The notes under the pieces: generated by a model
The model's database searches: none
Told to the model about the DNA's origin: nothing
Seen by the model: only the letters and a program-made list of their open reading frames with translations
Position numbers and translations under genes: made by a program
In this document: in pieces, positions 53,763-61,591 of the stretch
How the letters are laid out: every line of letters starts with the position of its first letter
Position numbering within the stretch: the first letter of the stretch is position 1
NCBI GenBank assembly: GCA_028284415.1
Contig: JANQRU010000005.1
Location: 490,134-554,133, forward strand
Origin: Pyrinomonadaceae bacterium
GTDB taxonomy: Bacteria > Acidobacteriota > Blastocatellia > Pyrinomonadales > Pyrinomonadaceae
DNA length: 64,000 bases
Direction: 5' to 3'

Positions 53763-54107
53763 CTAATAGCTAATTTTATGCCGTTTGATAATTGAATTTA
53801 GAGTTGTTGTGTTTAAATTTAATAGTTTCGCAGCTTTAGTTTGATGACCATCAGTTTGTCTTAACGCTTGTTTAACCAAATTAATTTCGTATAGCTTTTT
53901 TGCTTTATGATAATCAATGCCATCTTCTGGAAAACGCATCTCCAGATTTTTAAAGAAAAAATTAGTTTCCGAATCTTTCATTGTCTGCAAGGCAGATGCG
54001 GCACTAATTAATGAATTTACGATTTCACTTAAAACAGAAATATTTCTGTTCACTTCAAATGTTTTTTTTTCGTCACTTAAAGAAATATCTTTTAATTTTC
54101 GTTCCAT
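53763..54107 (-). CDS. Small Fis-type HTH protein
   Basis: 114 residues. The C-terminal 50 match the Fis/HTH_8 motif of NtrC-type activators (NLVKQALRQTDGHQTKAAKLLNLNTTTLNSIIKRHKI); the N-terminal part is helical with no AAA+ or receiver domain. It may be a standalone DNA-binding protein or the end of a lost activator. It sits 118 nt upstream of the TPR regulator, on the same strand. Confidence 0.75.
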   Translation of the reverse strand: MERKLKDISLSDEKKTFEVNRNISVLSEIVNSLISAASALQTMKDSETNFFFKNLEMRFPEDGIDYHKAKKLYEINLVKQALRQTDGHQTKAAKLLNLNTTTLNSIIKRHKISY

Positions 54108-54392
54108 AATATCTTGCCTCTCCTTAACACAAAAAATTTTTGATTGTACATCTTCTATTCAAGAAGCCTTTATTGCTAAATTCGACAAAAGCAAACAGCC
54201 CTAAAATAATATTTTAGAAAATGTATAATTTTTGAATTCTTGAATATAGATTAGAGGCAAACACAATTCCATAAACGATATTTTATTTAATGAAAAAAGA
54301 TTCAAACCCAATTTTCACAACAATATAACCCAATAGCTTTTTAAGTAAATTATATAATAATTTCAAGTTTTTTTTACTAGTAAATTTATATA

Positions 54393-54812
54393 TCAACTTA
54401 ATTTTAGATTAATTACTATCTTTCGGAAATAAGTATGAAATGTTGAATAAGATGAGCCAACAAACTCCATTGAAACAGTTACAAAAAAGATATTGAGAAT
54501 TAGAGGTATACACGTTATTGCACCAATAGTTGCACAACTTTGAGACATTAAAAGAAAACCTATGATTCCCTGTAACCCAAGCAACAAATGTTCTCCATAA
54601 ACTTAATCCATACGGAGCTAGAATTCAGATAGACTTAATAGAAACGTCGTAACAGGAAAATAATTTCCTTGAGTCAACTTTCCCATTCCAGCAGTAATAA
54701 ATATAAAACCAAGAAAAATTCTAGCTCCTATAATTGATAAGCTATATAAAACTTTAATTGTGGAAAAAGAAATGTTTATATGTTGAAAAAGAATTGTCCA
54801 TAAAAACCTCAC
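54393..54812 (-). pseudogene. Broken DoxX-like membrane protein gene
   Basis: Two same-frame pieces (LSIIGARIFLGFIFITAGMGKLTQGNYFP ... and LLLGLQGIIGFLLMSQSCATIGAITCIPLILNIFFVTVS) together form a DoxX-like membrane protein. Stops at 54618-54620 and 54603-54605 interrupt the frame. In another frame the gap reads LAPYGLSLW, which restores the usual DoxX-like order, so two compensating frameshifts are the simplest explanation. Sequencing error is possible. It lies 15 nt downstream of the PqqD-fusion gene and was probably co-transcribed. Confidence 0.7.
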
Positions 54813-54827
54813 TAAAGCTTTTCTTAA

Positions 54828-55427
54828 TCAGGTAATACTATCTATTATGTAAAATTCATTAAAAACTCTAGGAGTTCCATTACACAAAAAAGAATTCATC
54901 CCCGTTACTGAAGCAGGATTACAGGTTGCATCAATATCATAAAAAGTTGCGTTTATCGTGCTTCCAGTACATTCTGGCGGACAGACATTTACTGTATTAG
55001 AAGCGGTACATACGCCAATTGGCTGATTACATGTGACGCTCTGAGCAGCTACGGCATTTGGGGCAACAACTGATGAAACAATTGGTAAGCTCACCATTGA
55101 AGTGATCCCAATCTTTTTAATTACCTCTCTTCGAGACAATCCTTCAAACCTGTTTTCAACACCCTCTCCATTTGATAAAAGATCCCCGGCATTCAGCTGA
55201 TTTATCGCAAGCCAAACTAACTCATTATCTATAGTTTTTCCTAACTCTTTACCAACTTCTTTAGCAATACTAGAAATACTTCTGTTTCCATCGCACTTTT
55301 TCCAAATGAGTTTTGCCGTTTGGTTTAAACAAACTACTTTGTTGGTATCAATATCGTAAATTAGTACTTCATCTTTCATTTCTTGAATAATTACATTTTT
55401 GCTCCTACTTTTCGGCTTAATTTGCAT
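54828..55427 (-). CDS. PqqD-domain protein with Tat-like segment and Cys-rich tail
   Basis: 199 residues. Residues 1-95 are a PqqD/RRE-like domain (VIIQEMKDEVLIYDIDTNKVVCLNQTAKLIWKKCDG). From 100 comes a twin-arginine-like SRREVIKKIGI and a hydrophobic stretch ending ANAVAAQ, which would be an internal export signal. The last 70 residues have six Cys (VTCNQ, GVCTAS, NVCPPECTG, ATCNP, LCNG). An AGGAG ribosome site precedes the ATG. It might be a chimeric RiPP-like precursor carrying its own recognition domain, or a membrane-tethered PqqD. It is separate from the lasso cluster. Confidence 0.75.
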   Translation of the reverse strand: MQIKPKSRSKNVIIQEMKDEVLIYDIDTNKVVCLNQTAKLIWKKCDGNRSISSIAKEVGKELGKTIDNELVWLAINQLNAGDLLSNGEGVENRFEGLSRREVIKKIGITSMVSLPIVSSVVAPNAVAAQSVTCNQPIGVCTASNTVNVCPPECTGSTINATFYDIDATCNPASVTGMNSFLCNGTPRVFNEFYIIDSIT

Positions 55428-55480
55428 TTTTATTTCTCCTAAATTAAAAAAGATTTATTACTTTAACTAACTTAATAAAG

Positions 55481-55508
55481 TTAAAAGAGCCTTGAAAGAC
55501 TCTTTTAA
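55481..55508 (-). terminator. Terminator after the TonB-dependent receptor
   Basis: TTAAAAGAG and CTCTTTTAA make a 9-bp stem with a 10-nt loop just after the receptor stop on the minus strand, separating it from the PqqD-fusion gene. Confidence 0.6.
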
Positions 55509-55530
55509 CTAAGACTTTTAGCAACTTAAA

Positions 55531-58500
55531 CTAAAAGTTAATACGTAAGACTAACTCAATAATACGACCTCCCGGGTCATTTGTTGTTGAAGTGTCTTGG
55601 TAAGCAGTTCCGTTTAAGAATTGTCCAAACGTGGTTGAACCAAAGTTAGCTGTCGGTGCATTTGATGACCAACCACCAATTCTAAATTGCGGACTATTCA
55701 AAGCATTGTAAAATGCCGCTCGCAATTCAACATTACGTCTTTCATCAAAACGAATTTTCTTTGAAAGACTTACATCTAGTTTGGCAAAATTTGGACCGTG
55801 TAGAACCAAGTTTGTAAACCCACATTGACCTGTAAATTCTTCAATGCAATTTCCAAATGTAGCTGGAGCAATTGCTCTTCCATTAAAGGGCTGTAAATTA
55901 GCAGCAGCAGCAGAATTATCAATAATGTCTGCTGGCAAATAAGCTGCAGGAATTGCGCTGCCATTTGCTAATTGGATGTTGTGATAAACACCAATGCTGT
56001 TTTCTAATTCTTCAGGCGTCATGCCAACAAGTTGAACGTGCCCAAAACTAACAGGAGAACCGCTTTGCATTCTCAAAGCACCGATAACACTCCACCCACC
56101 AACTAAAGCATCTGTCCAACGATTTATGTCTTTAAAGAAAGCTTTACCTTTTCCAAATGGAAGCTCATAAATCCAATTAACCTTAAAGGCATGACGCAAA
56201 TCGAATGGAGAAGTGGTTTTATCTAAATCACGATTTCTTAAAGTGCTGAAATTTCTGAAAACAATAGAACTCGAACCATAAAAATCAGCTAGTGATTTTG
56301 AATAGGTGTAGCTCCCTGAAATTAATAATCCATTTGAAAGACGGCGTCGTAACTCAATAACGGCAGCATCGTAGGATGAGTTTGTTCCGTTATCTACTAC
56401 AAATGAACCTCCGCGTGTTGTTGGATTGACAATAAAGAAATTTGCTGGAAGTCCTCCTGCAATTGCATTTGCTCTTAAAAATCCAGCACTATCAATTCTT
56501 TGTGCAAAACCTATTGCACTAGGTGAAACAGTAGAAAGTTGGTTATTAAACGTTCTGTCTCTATACAAACTAGAAGTATATTGAGCCGGATTATTCAGGT
56601 CTCCTGCACCTCTAAAATGTGCTTGAATAATAGGAAGTGGAACTGTTCCTGTTCCAGGTCCGAAGTAGGCAAATGTGTTCCCACGTCCGGCAGCAATATT
56701 TGCTGCTTGATTAGATTGTGCATTAACAAACTCAGCAGCAAAACCGTTTTCAGTTAGGTTATATTCATTTAGACCAAATGTTCTCCATAAGTCTCTTCCA
56801 CGATTACCTACATAACGAATCTCAAGAACAGTATTCTTATTAAGTTCACGCTGATAGCTGAAATTCCAAGAATCAACTACGCCAGTTTTTATATTGGGGT
56901 TGAATCCTATAGTTAAATCCGCGGCTGTTCCCGTGAGAACCGCAGGAGGCGTGTTTGGAAATGTCGGTGCAGGAATTGAACCAATATTCTGAAAAAGAGT
57001 TCCAACCGGAATAGTCCCTAAGCTAACACTTCGATTAGCATTTAAGGAAGCCCCTCTGTTTAAAGATAAAGCTGTTTGAGCAACATTTGTTCCTTCACGA
57101 ACAAATGATCTTGAATATCCGGCTCTGAATACACTCTGTCCCCCCTTTCCAAATAATCCCGAGAAAAATCCTTTTTCTCCAAAATCAGGACTGTAAACAA
57201 TCCCCAGACTTGGTGCAAAATTGTTATAATCCGCATTGTGAGCTTTATAACCAGATCGTGCAACAAAAAAGGTTGGAACACTTCCTGTTAATGTCCCAGG
57301 CATAAACAAATTACCTTCTCCTGAAACTCCAAATAAATCTGCAAAGCTAGTCGGAACTGAATAGTTTCCTGATCTTGTTGTAAATGGCAATTGCGGCTGC
57401 CAACGCAATCCAAAATTCAAAGTTAAGTTTGGTCTTATTCTCCAAGAATCTTGAGCATACAAACCATATGTAACTTGTTCTGCTCTTTGAGTTCTCTCAC
57501 CTAAAAATTCATATTGACCTTCTTCTGTCAAATATGCACTACCGTTAATGGAGGTGACTCTTCCAACTAACATGGAATAAAGCCCTGCAGCCTCTGCTAA
57601 TTGCGTATTAGAAGCTCCCGGAAAATTTATAAGATTAAATAACGCATTGCCTGCTGGATCCGTTGCATCAATGCCAAACCCTAAACTTGGAACAACCTGA
57701 CTTACATTCGTTAATCTCAATTTAACTCGCTTGTACTGACCACCAAAATTAATACTGTGATTTCCACTAAGCCAAGTTACATTATCTGTAAATTCATAAA
57801 TTGGTGAATTACGACTACTACTACTATTTCGAGCAGTTGCACTTGTGATTCCATTCAAAGTCAAATTAAATCCGCCTTGATTTGCAAACTGTCTGGGATT
57901 AACTTCACCAGCAAAGCTAGAAGGTCCATATGTATAGTTGAATCGTGCTTCATTTACTAAATAATTTGTAAATGTTGAACGCAATGCTGTTGAATTTGAA
58001 TATCTGTCTGAAGACTGGGAACCAAAATTTGGGAATCCTGGAAATCTTGGTTCCATGCTATTTAAGAAATCAAATGTTCCACCAAATATCTGATACTTGA
58101 AGATATTTTCTAATGCGTGATCTTTTGTCAGATTAAAATCTAATCTGACAGTAGTAAAATACCTTTTTGAATCACTTGTTGGATTGTAATTGAAAAACTC
58201 AACATTAGGAGTTGCATTACTTGGAGTAATCGTTCCGGTTTGTGAAACTGCTGAACGTATATCTGAAAGTAATGCTCCAATCGTTGGGTCAATAGTGGAT
58301 GGAAAACCATTTGCGGCTGCAAGGTTTAATAAATTTACTTGCTGATTTCCATAGCTAAAAATACCACTTGCAGCTTGGGTAGTTAAAATTGATCTCGTTC
58401 GACTCACAGACTCAGGAAGACGAAACTGTTCATGATTTACAAAAAAGAATGACTTGTCTTTACCCGAGTGAAACATCCCGCCATTTTCGCTAAAATTGAA

Positions 58501-59370
58501 AAACGGCAAAGGTCCGCCAATATTTCCCCCAAACTGATTTAACCTTATGGGCGTTCTAGGTAAACCATTTAAATTATTAAACCAATAGTTTGAGTTAAAA
58601 GCATAGTTTCGGTGATGCCAAAATGCACTTCCTTTATATTCATTGGTTCCTCTTTTAGTAGCAAATTTTATCTGAATTGCTCCATCACCTGTGCTTTCTG
58701 CTCCGCCCGCCGCGGTTGAAACCGTAACTTCCTCAACCTCATCAAGTCGTGGTCTAACAAATGTGAAAAAACCATCGCTTGATCTTAAAAGTTGACTTCC
58801 AACATCAACGCCATCTACCGTTATGCTCAAACTTCCTTTTGGTAATCCATTGATTGTAGAAGCTCTCGGACGACCAACTTGAGCTGTTCCAGGCAAAAGT
58901 GCAACTAAGTCTAAAGCATCTCTTGATGTAAGAGGTGTTTCAACAATTTGCCTTCCAACAATTGTTGTTCCAACCGTTGCAGTTTCTGTCTGTAAAACCT
59001 CTGCTCCGCCTATAACCTCAACTGTTTGTGAAACACTTCCAACTTCTAATGTTGCGGTAACTGCTGAAGGTGTTCCAACATCTACCTTTACATTATTTAC
59101 AACTGCTTTCTTAAATCCGTCAGCACTAACAGTTAAAGTATAAACACCGTTCCCTACCGCCGGGATTTTAAATGTTCCATTATCACTGGTTACTGTTGTA
59201 AATTCTTGTCCTCCTTGTCCTTTTGCAACAACAGTCGCATTTGGCACAACTGCACCGCTTTGGTCTAGCACCGTTCCAACTATAGAACCAGTAGTTTGTC
59301 CTAAAGCTATTATCTGAAAGCCTAAAATCATTACTGACATGGCTGTTAAGAATGAGACTTTCTTCAGCAT
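55531..59370 (-). CDS. TonB-dependent receptor, Oar-like
   Basis: 1279 residues; a strong GGAGGAG ribosome site precedes the ATG. Order: signal peptide (1-24), a CarboxypepD_reg-like beta domain (about 26-105; TGSIVGTVLDQSGAVVPNATVVAKG), plug (about 120-230; STINGLPKGSLSITVDGVDVG) and a 22-strand beta-barrel ending with the aromatic IIELVLRINF. Such receptors import large substrates or, in Oar, help outer membrane signalling and export. It is a paralogue of the receptor at 61592-64000. Substrate unknown. Confidence 0.92.
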   Translation of the reverse strand: MLKKVSFLTAMSVMILGFQIIALGQTTGSIVGTVLDQSGAVVPNATVVAKGQGGQEFTTVTSDNGTFKIPAVGNGVYTLTVSADGFKKAVVNNVKVDVGTPSAVTATLEVGSVSQTVEVIGGAEVLQTETATVGTTIVGRQIVETPLTSRDALDLVALLPGTAQVGRPRASTINGLPKGSLSITVDGVDVGSQLLRSSDGFFTFVRPRLDEVEEVTVSTAAGGAESTGDGAIQIKFATKRGTNEYKGSAFWHHRNYAFNSNYWFNNLNGLPRTPIRLNQFGGNIGGPLPFFNFSENGGMFHSGKDKSFFFVNHEQFRLPESVSRTRSILTTQAASGIFSYGNQQVNLLNLAAANGFPSTIDPTIGALLSDIRSAVSQTGTITPSNATPNVEFFNYNPTSDSKRYFTTVRLDFNLTKDHALENIFKYQIFGGTFDFLNSMEPRFPGFPNFGSQSSDRYSNSTALRSTFTNYLVNEARFNYTYGPSSFAGEVNPRQFANQGGFNLTLNGITSATARNSSSSRNSPIYEFTDNVTWLSGNHSINFGGQYKRVKLRLTNVSQVVPSLGFGIDATDPAGNALFNLINFPGASNTQLAEAAGLYSMLVGRVTSINGSAYLTEEGQYEFLGERTQRAEQVTYGLYAQDSWRIRPNLTLNFGLRWQPQLPFTTRSGNYSVPTSFADLFGVSGEGNLFMPGTLTGSVPTFFVARSGYKAHNADYNNFAPSLGIVYSPDFGEKGFFSGLFGKGGQSVFRAGYSRSFVREGTNVAQTALSLNRGASLNANRSVSLGTIPVGTLFQNIGSIPAPTFPNTPPAVLTGTAADLTIGFNPNIKTGVVDSWNFSYQRELNKNTVLEIRYVGNRGRDLWRTFGLNEYNLTENGFAAEFVNAQSNQAANIAAGRGNTFAYFGPGTGTVPLPIIQAHFRGAGDLNNPAQYTSSLYRDRTFNNQLSTVSPSAIGFAQRIDSAGFLRANAIAGGLPANFFIVNPTTRGGSFVVDNGTNSSYDAAVIELRRRLSNGLLISGSYTYSKSLADFYGSSSIVFRNFSTLRNRDLDKTTSPFDLRHAFKVNWIYELPFGKGKAFFKDINRWTDALVGGWSVIGALRMQSGSPVSFGHVQLVGMTPEELENSIGVYHNIQLANGSAIPAAYLPADIIDNSAAAANLQPFNGRAIAPATFGNCIEEFTGQCGFTNLVLHGPNFAKLDVSLSKKIRFDERRNVELRAAFYNALNSPQFRIGGWSSNAPTANFGSTTFGQFLNGTAYQDTSTTNDPGGRIIELVLRINF

Positions 59371-59748
59371 ATCTCCTCCGTTAAATTTTTATATTTTTTT
59401 AGTTTTAAAAACTCTAACTATTGAAAAATTAGAGTTAATGAAGATTTGAAAAAGACATCTATTCATTTAACTTCTAAGTAGTCATTTGAAATAAAACATC
59501 CCTAAAAACCTTCATAATGAAGTAGATATGCAACAGGAATTCCATTAAATACACTTAAGACTCTTACCTCTTGCTAACCCCTTTACCATCAACACTTTGC
59601 AACCCAAGAATTCAGATTAAATACACACTAAATTCAAATTTACCTTTCCAGTAAAAGTAAATCTCAAGTTGGTTTTATGTTAAATTCTGTTTTTTGGAAA
59701 TTAGTCTATTTAGATGTAAGAATAATAGACTGGAAATAATACTTTCGA
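59371..59748. other. 378-base spacer
   Basis: AT-rich region upstream of the receptor start, expected to hold its promoter. The only structure seen is AGTCTATT/AATAGACT (59703-59710 with 59724-59731), an 8-bp hairpin that may terminate the SMI1 gene. No coding frame is supported. Confidence 0.5.
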
Positions 59749-60240
59749 TTATATTTCGCAAGTGAGTCCTTTTATGAAAAGTTCAAAGTTATCTGCTAAG
59801 AATGTAATCTCTCCACCGTCTTCTACATGTACAACTCTAGGTTCTGAACTCTTACCGTTTGTGCTGTAATCCAACATAACAATATCGTGTCCCGCTGATG
59901 GACATGAACAAACGACAAAACCTATATTCGGATATTTCCATTCTCCTATCATTAGTTCTGTATATTCAACAATTCCATAATCTACACCAACACCGCAAAT
60001 GCGTGTAATTGCAATACAATTTTCTGACCAAGATTTGGGAGTTTCAGTTGGAAAGAGATTCTTCAAAGGATAACCACCATTCTTGATCTTAATTAACTCA
60101 ATGTAAGAACTGGGAAGTTTATAATTTAAAATGTTCTCAGCCTCAATAATCATCTCATCAGTAACATTAATTGGAGTTGAGATTTCATAATCTTCGTCCC
60201 AAAAGGTTTCCCAATCAAAATTTTCAAAATGTAATTTCAT
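59749..60240 (-). CDS. SMI1/KNR4-family protein
   Basis: 163 residues of the SMI1/KNR4 (SUKH) fold: an entry helix (ITDEMIIEAENILNYKLPSSYIELIKIKNGGYP) and a conserved IGFVVCSCPSAGHDIVMLDYS strand region. SUKH proteins are frequently immunity proteins for polymorphic toxins, but no toxin gene is visible here. There is no clear ribosome site. It is isolated between repeats and receptors. Confidence 0.8.
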   Translation of the reverse strand: MKLHFENFDWETFWDEDYEISTPINVTDEMIIEAENILNYKLPSSYIELIKIKNGGYPLKNLFPTETPKSWSENCIAITRICGVGVDYGIVEYTELMIGEWKYPNIGFVVCSCPSAGHDIVMLDYSTNGKSSEPRVVHVEDGGEITFLADNFELFIKGLTCEI

Positions 60241-60318
60241 AAATTTATCTGAATAAATTAAATGAAGTTAGTGCAAATTAAAGTTCTATTATTCCAACAT
60301 TTAAGTTGTGTTTTAGAA

Positions 60319-60438
60319 GTGTAAGCATCCCTGCTTGCAAGTTTCCTGTTTTTTTGGAAACTAATCATTGTTAAGCATTTGATAGATTAACCATAATTTC
60401 GAGTGCTAAGGCACTCGTGCAAGCAAGGATGCTTACAC
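60319..60438. repeat. Palindromic dispersed repeat (family D)
   Basis: 21-base arms (GTGTAAGCATCCCTGCTTGC and its complement ending GGATGCTTACAC) pair with one mismatch over an 78-nt core that holds a second hairpin GAGTGCTAAGGCACTC (60401-60416). The pattern recalls REP-like elements. Confidence 0.7.
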
Positions 60439-60467
60439 TCCTTTTAATTTGCCCCCCCTTCAATTAA

Positions 60468-61496
60468 CTATAATTGACTTTTTCTATATGTAACAAAATA
60501 CTTCTTAGGTTTATTGCACCAAGTTTCAGCCATTAGTTCTGCACAGGGTTCTTTTATTTGAATTTTTTTAAAGGAAAGTTTTTCTATAACACCAACTCTA
60601 ATGGGTATGTTTCTATTTTTTAGATAAGTTCTTTTTTTGCCATTTAAGCTTGAAACACCGGAATATTTTTGAGGTATAAATGTTATTTTTCTATCTTCAA
60701 TTTTGTAATTCCCAAATTCGACAAAAGCCATTGTAAGCCTGCCAAAACTTGATCTTGAAATTGCTTTATAAACAAGTTTGTATTTACCATTTTTATAAAA
60801 AGAATAATTTATTCCTGTATTATCTATAGCTTTTGTACTTTCGATAATAATGTCATTTGCATAGCCAGGTCTTTGATTTACGACTCTACTTACATTTCCA
60901 TAAAACCAAGTTCCTATTAAATTTTTTGCTAAAACAGGCTTTGTTTGTTTGTAATGTTTAGGAGTGTATAAAGCATTTCTATCAGCATAAAAATTAGTTA
61001 ACAGAATGTTTGTAAAATTACTATATCTTTCATCGCTCTGATAATCATTTCTTATATTTGTTGCATAAACTGATGTAATTACTTCATAGCCTAAAATATG
61101 AATTATTATGTTTGCTTTTTTAATAGGAGATTTATTACCAAAAAGTGTAAGCGTTATATTGTAGCTACTTGTAAAAGTCTCATCTTTAGAAACTATTTGA
61201 GCTTTTGCTTTATGTTTATTTTGAAGCCATGCCACCAATCTTGAGAAGTGATTTTCTATATCATAATTATCATTTATTCTATCAATAGCAACATGAATAT
61301 TTGCCTTTATCTTACTTTTTTCTCTTTCTATAAACTCTAAAGAATTATCTCCATGTCTAATTCGTTCCCAATTTTTAGGGATACTAAGTCTAATTCTTCC
61401 GCTTTTATATTCCGACCAACTATTTTGAGCATAAATACTCTCTTGCCCTCCAAAACCAACGATAATAATCAAAAAAAATAAATTCAGTCTGAGCAT
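60468..61496 (-). CDS. Hypothetical exported protein
   Basis: 342 residues from the ATG at 61496 (AGAGG 6 nt upstream); the frame continues upstream through a terminator hairpin and is rejected there. Signal peptide LNLFFLIIIVGFGGQESIYAQ. An N-terminal PsbP-like region (SGRIRLSIPKNWERIRHGDNSLEFIE) and a C-terminal lipocalin-like beta part (NLIGTWFYGNVSRV ... YSFYKNGKYKLVY) suggest two domains. Function unknown. It is separated from the next receptor by the terminator. Confidence 0.65.
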   Translation of the reverse strand: MLRLNLFFLIIIVGFGGQESIYAQNSWSEYKSGRIRLSIPKNWERIRHGDNSLEFIEREKSKIKANIHVAIDRINDNYDIENHFSRLVAWLQNKHKAKAQIVSKDETFTSSYNITLTLFGNKSPIKKANIIIHILGYEVITSVYATNIRNDYQSDERYSNFTNILLTNFYADRNALYTPKHYKQTKPVLAKNLIGTWFYGNVSRVVNQRPGYANDIIIESTKAIDNTGINYSFYKNGKYKLVYKAISRSSFGRLTMAFVEFGNYKIEDRKITFIPQKYSGVSSLNGKKRTYLKNRNIPIRVGVIEKLSFKKIQIKEPCAELMAETWCNKPKKYFVTYRKSQL

Positions 61497-61520
61497 TATA
61501 AACCTCTTTATTGAAAAACA

Positions 61521-61557
61521 GCGAGGTTCCAAAATGAAATGAATTTTGGAACCTCGC
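61521..61557 (-). terminator. Terminator after the second receptor
   Basis: A perfect 15-bp stem (GCGAGGTTCCAAAAT / ATTTTGGAACCTCGC) with a 7-nt loop, followed on the minus strand by GTTTTTC. It ends the receptor transcript and sits inside the rejected upstream extension of the exported protein. Confidence 0.85.
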
Positions 61558-61591
61558 TTCCATACTCAAAGATTTTAAATCTATAAACTAA

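Noticed and set aside
61497..61532. Upstream start for the exported protein
   Set aside because: The frame runs into the terminator of the previous gene; AGAGG fits the ATG at 61496.
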